A stretch of 21,139 nucleotides of DNA. Source: Coemansia sp. RSA 922. Lineage: Eukaryota > Kickxellomycota > Kickxellomycetes > Kickxellales > Kickxellaceae. The position numbers and the translations under genes were made by a program. Below are positions 7,538-15,179 of the stretch, in pieces; position 1 is the stretch's first letter, and every line of letters begins with the position of its first letter. Under the pieces are notes generated by a model. That model made no database searches and had not been told where the DNA came from. It saw only the letters and a program-made list of their open reading frames with translations. Location of the stretch: the NCBI GenBank assembly GCA_027577415.1, contig JANBQS010000321.1, positions 1 through 21,139 on the forward strand. The letters are read 5' to 3'.

Positions 7538-9364
7538 ATGCAATCAGCGTCTACAGCGTCTGGCACAAACCGACAGCCTATGCTGTCAAAGATAGACGGG
7601 GATCTACTGGAAACGGCGAGGATGGCTGTCGTCATCGACACCAACTACCTTATCCACGACTTGCGTCTGATCCAGGCCCTGTCACGGCTGGTGCATGACG
7701 AGAAACTAGCAATCGTTATACCATCGGCCGTTATCCAAGAGTTGGATAATATGAAAAACAACCGCAGAGAGACGGTTGAGATCAGTGGCCGAGTACTACC
7801 GCTTTCGGATCTGTCCCGCGCCGCCTCAAACTTCATCTCCGGCAAGCTGGGCAGTAAGGACAGCACGCTTCGATGCCAAAAGGTCTCGGAGTTTCTTAAT
7901 CCCCCGCCTAAAGATATTAGAGATAAGGATAAGGGAGATGAAAGGATCCTTGACTGCTGCTTGTACATTATCGAGCGTAGGGAGCTTCCGGTGGTTATGC
8001 TGACTCGAGATCGCAACTTGTCTATCAAGGCACTGGCCAACGGCTGCGCAACCTGCGGCGACTGGAATAATGGAGCCCGCGGCCTCTTGTTGGCCATTTT
8101 GAGCTCTGGCGGGCTACAGGCACTAGCACCGGTCGATGAGACGTCTCCGGAGACGACCGACCACGGCTCATCAGCGTCGTCGTCCAACTATCATGCTCCC
8201 AAGCGGCCTTTGCGGAAGGCCAAGAGAGTTAGCGTGAAAGAAATTCATCGGGTCGAGGGTTCTATTATCCGGCGCAGAGGCGCCACGCTAAATGGTGAGC
8301 ATGCTTTGCGAAGTGCGGGGCAGCGTGCCAAGCGAGTTGAAAAGCGAGAGCCCACCGCTTTGGCAGACAAAGTGGCGACTTTGGGTCTGCCCATGCGTGC
8401 TCCTCCTCCTGCAACTCCTAGGCCGCAGCCTTTGTCTAGGGTGCCTGCTCTTGGGCGTGCCAGCAGCGAGTTTGATTTCCGTATGCCCTACACCATTACT
8501 CTGCCAGGAGGAGTAGTGGATCTGACACATGACATTGACCCGGTAGATGTCGATATGGATATTGATATGTCGGACGACCCGGATGTTCAATATATCCATA
8601 CTGTCTTGGCGACTCAGCCCACTCGGACTTCTGGAATCTCCGCCCAGTCCTCAATGACGCACCCTGCTCCGACTACGTTACCAGAACACTCGCGCCTAGC
8701 CGATCTTAATGCCCCGGCCGATGGTGAGCCGGGGCCACAGCGTATTTATTTGGATGACGATACTGAGCGCAAAAAGCAGGATGGGCGGTCGCACATGATG
8801 TCAAAGAGTGCAGTTGATATATCAAGGGGTATTGTCGAGTTCATGCGCACGGGCTGGTCCTGCAAGCTAACCGACCTGCTCACTGAGAAGCTTGAGAAGG
8901 GGTTGGCTAAAGGTAGCACCCATGCTAGAAGCTGGCTTGAGATATTGGAAGAGGTCTTTCCCCTACCACCTTGGGGGTCAGTTACTCTCATGCTGACAAT
9001 AGTTCTTTACTATTGGAGCTCTATATTCGAAGGTCCCTTCAGCAGGACTCTACCAGATCTCATACGAGGAGCAATCCCCTGGGTCATGGAGATCGAGGGT
9101 CTCAAAGAGTGCCCAGGGACAAGACGGGTGCTTCCGCGGCCTTTACGCTTTAGGCCATTCACATACCCAAAGAGCACCGGTATCGCCAACCCAGTCGCCA
9201 AGGAGAGTCAGCGAGCAACCGAGCAAATAGTCGAGACTGGCAAGCTTATTCATATGGTCAAGAAATTGCTAACTCAATGCGACCTAATCGAGACTGACTC
9301 GGAGCGAAAGAATCGCGAGAAGATTGTCAGCGACTGGGTCGCATGGCATCAGGCTCGTCAATAG
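7538..9364 (+). CDS. SWT1: Swt1-like PIN-domain RNA endonuclease
   Basis: A 608-residue protein with an N-terminal PIN nuclease domain, closest by eye to Swt1, a nuclear endoribonuclease involved in transcription and quality control of mRNP particles. The domain begins at VVIDTNYLIHDL (31-42, first acidic residue D34), continues with VIQELDNM (E69, D70), DKGDERILDCC (D134/E135, D139) and VVMLTRDRNL (D158), giving the acidic set expected for a metal-dependent PIN nuclease. The middle (about 185-410) is hydrophilic and probably disordered, with basic patches and an acidic run DVDMDIDMSDD near 345. The C-terminal part (about 425-608) is helical with conserved-looking Trp residues, like the Swt1 C-terminal HEPN-like domain. 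Met15 and Met29 are alternative starts. It is longer than yeast Swt1 because of the middle linker. Confidence 0.82.
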   Translation: MQSASTASGTNRQPMLSKIDGDLLETARMAVVIDTNYLIHDLRLIQALSRLVHDEKLAIVIPSAVIQELDNMKNNRRETVEISGRVLPLSDLSRAASNFISGKLGSKDSTLRCQKVSEFLNPPPKDIRDKDKGDERILDCCLYIIERRELPVVMLTRDRNLSIKALANGCATCGDWNNGARGLLLAILSSGGLQALAPVDETSPETTDHGSSASSSNYHAPKRPLRKAKRVSVKEIHRVEGSIIRRRGATLNGEHALRSAGQRAKRVEKREPTALADKVATLGLPMRAPPPATPRPQPLSRVPALGRASSEFDFRMPYTITLPGGVVDLTHDIDPVDVDMDIDMSDDPDVQYIHTVLATQPTRTSGISAQSSMTHPAPTTLPEHSRLADLNAPADGEPGPQRIYLDDDTERKKQDGRSHMMSKSAVDISRGIVEFMRTGWSCKLTDLLTEKLEKGLAKGSTHARSWLEILEEVFPLPPWGSVTLMLTIVLYYWSSIFEGPFSRTLPDLIRGAIPWVMEIEGLKECPGTRRVLPRPLRFRPFTYPKSTGIANPVAKESQRATEQIVETGKLIHMVKKLLTQCDLIETDSERKNREKIVSDWVAWHQARQ

Positions 9365-9408
9365 ATTGTGTGATCAAGTTCCGATCAAAACTTTTTTCTT
9401 TCCATGCC

Positions 9409-9426
9409 AAAAAAAAAAAAAAAAAA
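9409..9426 (+). repeat. A18 homopolymer
   Basis: Eighteen consecutive A residues lie 45 bases after the Swt1-like stop, in the 183-base gap before the Nop12-like start. The run may mark the 3'-end region of the first transcript or a nucleosome-depleting tract for the next promoter. Confidence 0.8.
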
Positions 9427-9547
9427 TCGCAAGCACAGGTTGTAGGCTTTTTTTTTGACATAGGTCCCCCTTTTCCTTACCTTTTTCTTCAATATAAATT
9501 TGCAGTTTGCATTTAGCCTTATACCTATTTTCGACACCACCAGCGAA

Positions 9548-10957
9548 ATGGCCGACATCAAAAAGGGTGAGCTCTCGCAGCTTCTAGTTGGCGGCGCAAA
9601 GGGCGGCGCGGTCATCAACAGCGCTTTGGACGATCTGTTCAAGAACGCGCCACCACAGGCACCGATAAAGCCGGTTGTAGTCAGAGCGCCTGTTGCTGCT
9701 CCTACACCTAGTGAGGCGCCAGAGGCCGTTACTGCCGTACCTGTTTCTGCTACACATGGTTCCAGCGAGACGCGGCCTAAGCGGCCCAAGAAGGAGAAGA
9801 AGCCAAAGCAGGCCAGCGCAGTTGATGGGCCGGAGCCAATGATGGTCGACGAGGATGAGCGCGCGGCAAAGGCAAAACGGGCGCGCAGAATCGGATTCGG
9901 CACGCAAGAAGACGAGGACGATTCGGAGGAAGAGGAGTCCGCGGCCAAGAAGCCAAAGAAGAAGCTGTTGGGCCGTATGCCACAAGACCCCGAAGTCATT
10001 AAACGCACGCTTTTTATCGGCAACTTGTCGATACAATGCATTACAGACAAGGCGGCGTACGGTCAGTTAAAGACAATGTGCACAAAGTATGGCAAGGTCA
10101 AGGCGATCCGCTTCAGATCCATTGCCTTTGCTGAGCTCTTACCACGGAAGGTTGCATTTATCCAGGGCAAGTTCCACTCCGAGCGGCAGTCCTGCAACGC
10201 CTATGTCGAGTTTATTGAGGAGGAGTCGGCAAAAAAAGCAGTTGAACTTAATGGAACCGAGTTCCGCGATAGACATATTCGCGTAGACATGGCTAGCAAC
10301 GATAAGAGCCACGATATGAGACGCTCGGTGTTTGTGGGTAACTTGGATTTCGCTGCTGACGAGGAAGAGCTGTGGAAGCACTTTGGCACCTGTGGAACCG
10401 TTGAAAACGTCCGCGTTATTCGCGATCCAAAGACCAGCATTGGAAAGGGCTTTGCCTATGTGCAGTTCACAGATCGGGCGGCTGTTACTTTGGCACTCAG
10501 ACTGCAAGACACTGTGCTGAACTCGCGTAAGCTTCGCGTGCAAAGGGCTAGCGAGAAGGCTATCAAAGAAAAGGAACGCGCTACAGCGGCCGCCTCTGAT
10601 GCTGCCCCTGGTAGCGCACCTGCCAAGCCAAAGGCTGTATTTGAGGGTAATCGCTCGGTGAAGGGCGATAAGCCGTCGAACAAGAAGCGTCGTACGGTTC
10701 GTAGCAAGGCGTATGCCGAGGAGCGGCTTAATACCGCGAAAAAGCCGAGATCTGCGCCTGCTGAGCCTGCCGCGCCTGCTCCTACTCAGTACAGTGGTGC
10801 TCGTAGCAGCTCGCGCGGTGGATCTCGCGGTGGGTCCCGTGGAGGTTCTCGTGGAGGTTCTCGCGGTGGCTCCCGTGGTGGATCTCGCGGCGGATCTCGC
10901 GGAGGATCTCGTGGTGGTCGCGGAGGATCTCGCGGCGGCTTCAGCAAGCGCAGTTAA
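9548..10957 (+). CDS. NOP12: Nop12/RBM34-like nucleolar RNA-binding protein
   Basis: A 469-residue RNA-binding protein with two RRM domains arranged as in yeast Nop12 and animal RBM34, nucleolar proteins of large-subunit rRNA maturation. RRM1 starts near residue 153 (RTLFIGNL as RNP2) and contains an insert before its RNP1 (SCNAYVEF, about 218-225), as is typical of this family; RRM2 starts near 258 (SVFVGNL) with KGFAYVQF as RNP1 (about 300-307). The N-terminus begins MADIKKGELSQLL, followed by Ala/Pro- and Lys-rich segments and an acidic DEDDSEEEES run (about 122-131). After RRM2 comes a basic, Ala-rich region and a C-terminal GGSR repeat. The ATG at 9548 is the first in frame. Same strand as the Swt1-like gene, 183 bases downstream. 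Confidence 0.88.
   Translation: MADIKKGELSQLLVGGAKGGAVINSALDDLFKNAPPQAPIKPVVVRAPVAAPTPSEAPEAVTAVPVSATHGSSETRPKRPKKEKKPKQASAVDGPEPMMVDEDERAAKAKRARRIGFGTQEDEDDSEEEESAAKKPKKKLLGRMPQDPEVIKRTLFIGNLSIQCITDKAAYGQLKTMCTKYGKVKAIRFRSIAFAELLPRKVAFIQGKFHSERQSCNAYVEFIEEESAKKAVELNGTEFRDRHIRVDMASNDKSHDMRRSVFVGNLDFAADEEELWKHFGTCGTVENVRVIRDPKTSIGKGFAYVQFTDRAAVTLALRLQDTVLNSRKLRVQRASEKAIKEKERATAAASDAAPGSAPAKPKAVFEGNRSVKGDKPSNKKRRTVRSKAYAEERLNTAKKPRSAPAEPAAPAPTQYSGARSSSRGGSRGGSRGGSRGGSRGGSRGGSRGGSRGGSRGGRGGSRGGFSKRS
10817..10942 (+). repeat. GGSR tetrapeptide array in Nop12-like tail
   Basis: Eight uninterrupted GGSR units (12 bp each, 10817-10912) are followed by GGR, one more GGSR and GGF. Codons vary between units (GGT/GGA/GGG/GGC, TCT/TCC, CGC/CGT), so the peptide is kept while the DNA drifts. 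Such tails are RGG/SR-like, bind RNA and are common targets of arginine methylation. Confidence 0.9.
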
Positions 10958-11305
10958 GAAAGTCGGTGCGCTACATAGCCGGTTCTTACCAATATTTAAT
11001 TCAAAAGTATATATAAAACTATACCTTATCATGGCGAGAGTTCCTTTTCCAAATCAGTTCTTCAACGTTGTTGCATCTATTGATTGAACATATCTCTCTC
11101 AAGAGATACTCTACGGATGCATCCATTGAGCACGCAAGTAAAACGACATAGAAGGTCACAGATAGTTGCTATAAAAGCTGAGCTGGGGCCACCCTCAGCA
11201 AAATGAATCTTTAGAGCACCATCTTCTGGGTCTTTTTTTCTACTACTTTGCTAACTTTTTGACATTCCTTTTCCAAGTTCCCTGCTTTCAAGTTACCAGT
11301 CAACC
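10958..11305. promoter_or_regulatory. Nop12-like 3' flank and promoter of secreted-protein gene
   Basis: These 348 bases contain an A/T-rich segment with TATATATAAAA at 11008-11018, a perfect 7-bp hairpin TATCTCT/AGAGATA at 11091-11108 and the TATA box at 11170. Only very short open frames occur (18 codons from 11031). Confidence 0.5.
11170..11177 (+). promoter_or_regulatory. TATA box of secreted-protein gene
   Basis: TATAAAAG lies 128 bases before the ATG at 11306, with a pyrimidine-rich leader between. This is a strong, classical core promoter, as expected for an abundantly expressed secreted protein. Confidence 0.6.
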
Positions 11306-12076
11306 ATGTTCAAGATCACCGCCCTTGCCTATGCTGTTTTTCTGGTTGCCATCCAGGCTTACCCAGTTGCCGACTTTGGAGCGTTTGAGGATGGTGCCGA
11401 CCTTACCAAGCGTGATGGGTGTGGTGGGGTTGGCTGCGGTGGTAGTGGCATTCAGTTCACTGCTAGCAACCTCTTCCCTTTGTCGCAGTTCCAGGGCTCG
11501 GGGTTCAGGCATACGAGAATCTTCCCTGATCTCACCTTTAGCACTGGCGGCCGTTTCAACTTGCCAAGCATGCAGCCTTGCGGTACAGCCGCCGGCCAGC
11601 CCTGTGCCACTGCTGCTCCACCACAGCAGGCCCCTCCACAGGAGATGCCGCCTCAGCAAGCTCCTCCCGCTTCTGGTGCTACCGCTTGCAACCAAGCCCA
11701 AGGCCAGGCATGCCCCGACTCGGCTCAACAGACTCTGCCTCAACCGGCTCTGCCCCAGCAAGCTCCGCCTCAGCAGGCTCCTTCTACTGCTCCCCAGGGT
11801 TGCGACCAGGCCCAAGGCCAGGCATGTCCTGACTCAGCTCAGCAGACTCCACCTCAGCAGGCTCCTTCTGCTCCTGGCGTTTCCCCTTGCGATCAGGCCC
11901 AAGAACAGGCATGTGGTAGCAGTGAACCCACGTCGCTCAGCTTTAACAACGACCAGAGCAATCGTGTCAAGGCGTCGAGCTACAAGGAGACCACGTTGTG
12001 CTATAAGCACAAGGACGCCAAAAGCTTTAGCAAATCAGGCACTTCGAGCACGCAGCTAAACTACTCCAAGCAATAG
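11306..12076 (+). CDS. Secreted Gln/Pro-rich protein with C-x7-C repeats
   Basis: A 256-residue protein I do not recognise by family. The N-terminus is a typical signal peptide (KITALAYAVFLVAIQA, cleavage likely near residue 18-19). A short pro-region ends in Lys35-Arg36, a candidate Kex2 site, followed by a Gly/Cys cluster DGCGGVGC. Then comes a unique segment (45-90) and four C-x7-C units (C92-C100, C128-C136, C166-C174, C195-C203), the last three with the core QAQ(G/E)QAC, linked by Pro/Gln-rich spacers (PPQQAP). The C-terminus is Ser/Lys-rich. This suggests an extracellular or cell-wall-associated protein, perhaps cross-linked through disulfides or glutamines, or an effector-like secreted protein. 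It has no visible GPI signal. It sits alone between the Nop12-like gene and the tandem orphan family. Confidence 0.85.
   Translation: MFKITALAYAVFLVAIQAYPVADFGAFEDGADLTKRDGCGGVGCGGSGIQFTASNLFPLSQFQGSGFRHTRIFPDLTFSTGGRFNLPSMQPCGTAAGQPCATAAPPQQAPPQEMPPQQAPPASGATACNQAQGQACPDSAQQTLPQPALPQQAPPQQAPSTAPQGCDQAQGQACPDSAQQTPPQQAPSAPGVSPCDQAQEQACGSSEPTSLSFNNDQSNRVKASSYKETTLCYKHKDAKSFSKSGTSSTQLNYSKQ
11579..11914 (+). repeat. Four C-x7-C coding repeats with PQ linkers
   Basis: The cysteine pairs begin at 11579, 11687, 11801 and 11888. The unit at 11801 closely matches the one at 11687 at DNA level over the CAGGCATG core and the following Ser-Ala-Gln-Gln codons, showing recent internal duplication; the first unit is the most diverged. 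Confidence 0.8.
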
Positions 12077-12194
12077 GCCACAGTTCCTGCCACCTGCCCA
12101 TAGTGGTTATAACAGCCTATGCTCCGACGACTCCCTGGCACATGAAAGTGCTCAATTCGGACCCTTTCTATTCTAGTATATTTGCCTACTCCAA

Positions 12195-12200
12195 AATAAA
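12195..12200 (+). terminator. Candidate poly(A) signal AATAAA
   Basis: AATAAA lies 119 bases after the stop of the secreted-protein gene, in A/T-rich sequence. It is a plausible polyadenylation signal by position only. Confidence 0.4.
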
Positions 12201-12424
12201 TAACAAATGTCTGATAATATTGTACACTGTGTGCGAATACATGAGCAAATATGATTGCTGGAACGACTGGAAACACGTCCAGCGAGAAAAGCACTTAGTG
12301 CTTGTCTTACTCCTCCTGTAAAAGAATTTTGCGGTGCTCTTTCTTCTCAATATAGAAAAACATCTTATACGCCGCTTTGCAGCTGCATTTGAACATATCC
12401 TCTCCTTCCCTCTCCCACTCCCAT

Positions 12425-12446
12425 CCAATAAACCTGTTTCAACTGC
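12425..12446 (+). repeat. Upstream element, copy 1
   Basis: A 22-base element beginning CCAATAAACCTGTTTCAAC, about 309 bases before the ATG at 12734 and preceded by a CT-rich run. It matches the copies at 14737 and 14860 at 19 of 22 positions each, without gaps. Confidence 0.75.
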
Positions 12447-12623
12447 TCTGCACTTATTTCGCCAAAAAGCAAAAATCTTGCTTTGATTTGGCCTTTCGAG
12501 CTCCAACAAGACTTTGGCAATGGCTGTTTGATTGCAGAATTCTGGAGCGCCGAGCACTAGGGTGATTGAAGGCAAGACTTGTTTAGTTGTTTCTGCTCGC
12601 ACCGACAATAGCCCAGTTTCAGC

Positions 12624-12642
12624 AATAAAAAAAAGGTCTACC
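12624..12642 (+). promoter_or_regulatory. Core promoter motifs of the 12734 gene
   Basis: AATAAAA at 12624-12630 occupies the place of the TATA box in the sister genes, and GGTCTACC at 12635-12642 corresponds to their GGTCGCCA word. The ATG follows 91 bases later after a pyrimidine-rich leader. Confidence 0.5.
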
Positions 12643-12733
12643 CTGTTCTTCTCCTGTTCTCCCTTTCTCTTTATCACTAAATACTCATCAAATATCTTGC
12701 ACTTTGATACTAGAAGCAGCTCTCGGACAAACA

Positions 12734-13081
12734 ATGGAAGACGTCTCATGCTGCAAAGTTATAGTATTAACACAAACTTCAATCAAGGTCTCGCCAATGT
12801 CGTTTGACGCTACTAACAAAACACGTAGAAAAGCGGCTGTGGAAGTAAAGAGAATGTGGCGCAACTATTTGCTTCACTACGGCATTAAAAATAGCCTATT
12901 TATAGTCGACAGTGAAATTACTAGAGATGAAGTTGGTGGTCCTAGTCTGGAAGATGATAGTGAGATTACCAAACATACACTGTTTGTGTTTGGGACGAAG
13001 GAGATATTTGATGCTAAAGTATTGGGCAAAAAATCGTCTGAAGAGGTTTATCAATTATTTAGTAATATGTCGAGAAGCTGA
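12734..13081 (+). CDS. Orphan family protein, tandem copy 1
   Basis: A 115-residue soluble protein of unknown function starting at the first in-frame ATG. It follows the plan of its two downstream neighbours: CKVIVL strand (7-12), an Ala-containing helix (RKAAVEVKRMW, 32-42), an N-LFIVDSE segment (53-61) equivalent to their LYIV..E, an acidic LEDDSE (72-77), then HTLFVFGTKEIF (81-92) equivalent to VH..FVF..E.TF, and a C-terminal YQLF. It lacks the NPE of copies 2 and 3 and is the most diverged of the three. No signal peptide or membrane segment. Codon use is A/T-rich. The reading frame is intact, which argues against a pseudogene despite the divergence. Confidence 0.7.
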   Translation: MEDVSCCKVIVLTQTSIKVSPMSFDATNKTRRKAAVEVKRMWRNYLLHYGIKNSLFIVDSEITRDEVGGPSLEDDSEITKHTLFVFGTKEIFDAKVLGKKSSEEVYQLFSNMSRS

Positions 13082-13813
13082 GGCATAGGAGGAGTGTACG
13101 AATAGACCCCTTTGAGGTGGTTGAAATGGGTGATGTTGAATAACTATTTGCAAAGTCGATATGCTATTGGCGTAATCCCTCGAGCTTGGCCATAGAGAAC
13201 CTAATTTTCCAACAGCTATGCACATGCGACAACCAACTTGTACATAACACAAGTGCTTTTCTAGTCATCTACTGCCTATTTACTTTATTACTCATAATAA
13301 TACATAATTAATAGCTTACCATCTCAATGACCTAGGTAGTTCACTTAAGCGTCTCACTGGCTATTGAAGCCCTAAAACAAGCTAGATCGGTTTTACCAAC
13401 CATGGATTCTTCCCCAATTACTCTGGTTTGCGTTGAATCTGGAGTTGAACCACTTGGAATAGGAAAAACCCTTTCAAACAAGTCTTGCTTCCACCTTCCA
13501 TTTCTCAAAACAATAGCGATGTAGCCTTAAGTGTTAGTTCTTCAAAGCACGTCAAAGGATAAAGTAGGATATGGATAATCTTATACAATTAGAAACGGAA
13601 TCCAGCCTTTGGCGGTTTCTTGAAGCAAAAATCTAGCTTTTGGAAAAGTGGAAGAATAATTGTTCCATTGTTTCCACATTTTTTTTGCAACTGCTCTCTA
13701 GTTTCGGTATAAAAGGCAAGCTGGCGGTCGCCAACTTCTCTTATTCCTCCCTACTTTATTTTTACACTAGCCTTCTACTCACCACTAGTTTTTATTTTTA
13801 TTTTTTATTTACC
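13082..13813. promoter_or_regulatory. Spacer between copies 1 and 2
   Basis: A 732-base A/T-rich spacer. It contains the 3' flank of copy 1, an A/T block with several AATAAT words (13290-13312), a 40-codon ATG frame at 13402-13524 (starting MDSSPITLVC) that I do not accept as a gene, and the core promoter of copy 2 at 13708. The 22-base upstream element present before the genes at 12734 and 15180 was not found here. Confidence 0.45.
13708..13733 (+). promoter_or_regulatory. TATA box and GGTCGCCA motif of copy 2
   Basis: TATAAAA at 13708-13714 is preceded by AGTTTCGG, and GGTCGCCA lies at 13726-13733. The copy at 15180 has AGTTTAGG-TATAAAA and the identical GGTCGCCA. The ATG follows 80 bases later after a pyrimidine-rich leader. 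Confidence 0.7.
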
Positions 13814-14236
13814 ATGGCTAGTCTCTCGAGGTGCCCAATTATATTTGCCACTGACCAGGGTATTTTCCATAACCCCGAACATGTTATTGACATTAGGGAA
13901 CATTCGTACGCCTCGGCTGCCAAGCTTGCAATTGATAAATATTGTAGCTACACGACTCAACCTCTGCTTTACATTGTCAACGAGGATATTGTGGTAAATT
14001 TTAGCTGTAGTGCAGTTCGCAATAACATTGACTCACTTGATGTACATAGTTGTTTTGTATTCACAAGCGAAAACACGTTTGAATCGCTGACAAACATGTT
14101 TAAAGAGCCAGAAGATTCTGAGGAGCCAGAGGATTCTGAGGAGCCAGAGGATTCCGAGGAACCCGAAGCTCCTGAGGAGCCTGAGTATGAAGTAAAGTGT
14201 TACAGGTTCTTTTTGCAAGAGAGTGGCGCCAGTTAA
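13814..14236 (+). CDS. Orphan family protein, tandem copy 2, with EEPEDS repeats
   Basis: A 140-residue protein of unknown function. Start is the ATG in ACCATGG at 13814; an in-frame upstream extension exists but runs through the TATA box and leader, so it is rejected. It aligns over residues 1-95 with copy 3: L-x-x-CP (4-8), NPE (20-22), an Ala-rich helix YASAAKLAIDKY (32-43), LYIVNED (52-58), SLDVH (74-78), FVF..E.TF (81-89). After this domain it carries an acidic EEPEDS repeat (98-126) absent from the sisters, then YEVKCYRFF. The folded part looks like an alternating strand-helix-strand domain of about 95 residues, soluble and probably cytosolic or nuclear. No known family assigned. Confidence 0.75.
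   Translation: MASLSRCPIIFATDQGIFHNPEHVIDIREHSYASAAKLAIDKYCSYTTQPLLYIVNEDIVVNFSCSAVRNNIDSLDVHSCFVFTSENTFESLTNMFKEPEDSEEPEDSEEPEDSEEPEAPEEPEYEVKCYRFFLQESGAS
14105..14191 (+). repeat. 18-bp in-frame minisatellite (EEPEDS)
   Basis: Four 18-bp units (14105, 14123, 14141, 14159) and a partial fifth encode EPEDSE, EPEDSE, EPEDSE, EPEAPE and EPEYE. The first three differ by only a few synonymous bases (GAAGAT/GAGGAT, TCT/TCC), so expansion is recent. Confidence 0.9.
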
Positions 14237-14736
14237 TTCCTCCTTGTGTCCCTAAGCTCGGTGTTTGCTCTCTGCAACAATATTATGTCATAAAAAGACA
14301 AGGCGGTGGCAACTAGCTCTCATTATGTAGTCACATTGGCACTGAAAGTATCGTTAGGTGGTAGTGCTCTTTAGGACAGTATTCTTACATTTACATATTT
14401 TAAGACATGCAAGCAAATAATATATATTCTAAATACAGTATGTGTGCTACACGTTTTCGCACTCGCTATTAACAACACAAGAGAACTAGGGCTGGCAGAA
14501 TATCGTGTACTTAATGCTAGCTACACCTAAATTGGGCTTGAATATGTTTGAAAGGTGCCGGTGAGGAGAACTCCCTTGCTAGTTGATATACTTCTTTTTC
14601 CTCCAACAATGCCTTGGTTTACTTTTAAACCCTACAAATAAAGTGTGTTGGCTTGAAAAGTAGAGCACTTGGCACTTGAAGCTCAAGAAAATTACTCTGT
14701 TCTCTCTCTCACTCCCCGCCCTTTCTCCACCCCCTA

Positions 14737-14758
14737 CCAATAAACCTTTTTCGACCGC
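14737..14758 (+). repeat. Upstream element, copy 2
   Basis: Begins CCAATAAACCTTTTTCGAC, preceded by the CT-rich run TCTCTCTCTCACTCCCC. It is followed by CGCACTGCACCTCTTA, resembling the CTGCTCTGCACTTATTT after copy 1. It lies 443 bases before the ATG at 15180 and appears to be an extra duplicate. Confidence 0.75.
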
Positions 14759-14859
14759 ACTGCACCTCTTAGAAGCGCGTGAAAATTATGTGTGTTGAGC
14801 CAATTGTGTCAATTGATGTCACCTTCAAGCAAACGTTGTCATTCTTCTCTCACTCCCAG

Positions 14860-14881
14860 CCAACAAACCTGTTTCGACAGC
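14860..14881 (+). repeat. Upstream element, copy 3
   Basis: Begins CCAACAAACCTGTTTCGAC, preceded by TTCTCTCACTCCCAG. It lies 320 bases before the ATG at 15180, nearly the same distance as the copy upstream of the 12734 gene. Confidence 0.75.
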
Positions 14882-15062
14882 ATCATGTTTCTTTTTGCAA
14901 AGCACAAATAATTCGTAATAATTACGCTAGTCCATCGTCTTTCAACTAAGGTTTACCTATTGTTTTTAGAGCGTGGAATTGTAGCGCACCCAGAGCTAGA
15001 GTGGGTTAAGACAAAACTTGGTCAGTTGTCCCCGCTCGCTCTGAAAACAGCTTTAGTTTAGG

Positions 15063-15090
15063 TATAAAAATACTGCCCTGATGGTCGCCA
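15063..15090 (+). promoter_or_regulatory. TATA box and GGTCGCCA motif of copy 3
   Basis: TATAAAA at 15063-15069 follows AGTTTAGG, and GGTCGCCA is at 15083-15090. Spacing from TATA to motif is 13 bases here and 11 in copy 2. The ATG follows 89 bases downstream of the motif. Confidence 0.7.
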
Positions 15091-15179
15091 GCTTTTTTCC
15101 CCTTACTCTTCTCTACTATAATCCTCACTTAAGCTCTCTACTCGCCAACAGTAATTTATAAGCATCTACTTGATTAGAC

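Larger units (their letters stand above)
12077..12733. promoter_or_regulatory. 3' flank of secreted gene and upstream region of 12734 gene
   Basis: No gene is supported in these 657 bases. The left part is the 3' flank of the secreted-protein gene with AATAAA at 12195-12200. From about 12400 on, the sequence resembles that upstream of the gene at 15180: a CT-rich run, the 22-base element at 12425, a GACTTGTTTAGTTGT / AACTTGGTCAGTTGT pairing around 12580, and the A/T-rich core promoter at 12624. Confidence 0.55.
14237..15179. promoter_or_regulatory. Spacer between copies 2 and 3
   Basis: A 943-base A/T-rich spacer without a supportable gene. Its left part (14310-14610) aligns patchily with the sequence after copy 3 (15585-15870): for example CTAGCTCT, TTGGCACT, ATGCAAGCAA and CCTTGCTAGTTGATAT versus CTTTGCTAGTGGATGT, in the same order. 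Its right part holds two copies of the 22-base upstream element and the region homologous to the promoter of copy 1. Confidence 0.6.

Noticed and set aside
10139..11032. 297-codon minus-strand frame opposite the Nop12-like gene
   Set aside because: Ser/Thr/Arg/Ala-rich mirror of the GGSR repeat and RRM codons; the plus-strand frame has two clear RRMs.
11259..12059. 266-codon frame overlapping the secreted-protein gene
   Set aside because: Leu/Arg/Ser-rich shifted reading of the repeat; the frame at 11306 has a signal peptide and regular cysteines.
13402..13524. 40-codon ATG frame beginning MDSSPITLVC between copies 1 and 2
   Set aside because: The LVCV..G start and the LKTI end faintly recall the N-terminus of Crinkler-type proteins, but it is too short, lacks continuation in any frame and the likeness is not strong enough to call a gene or relic.
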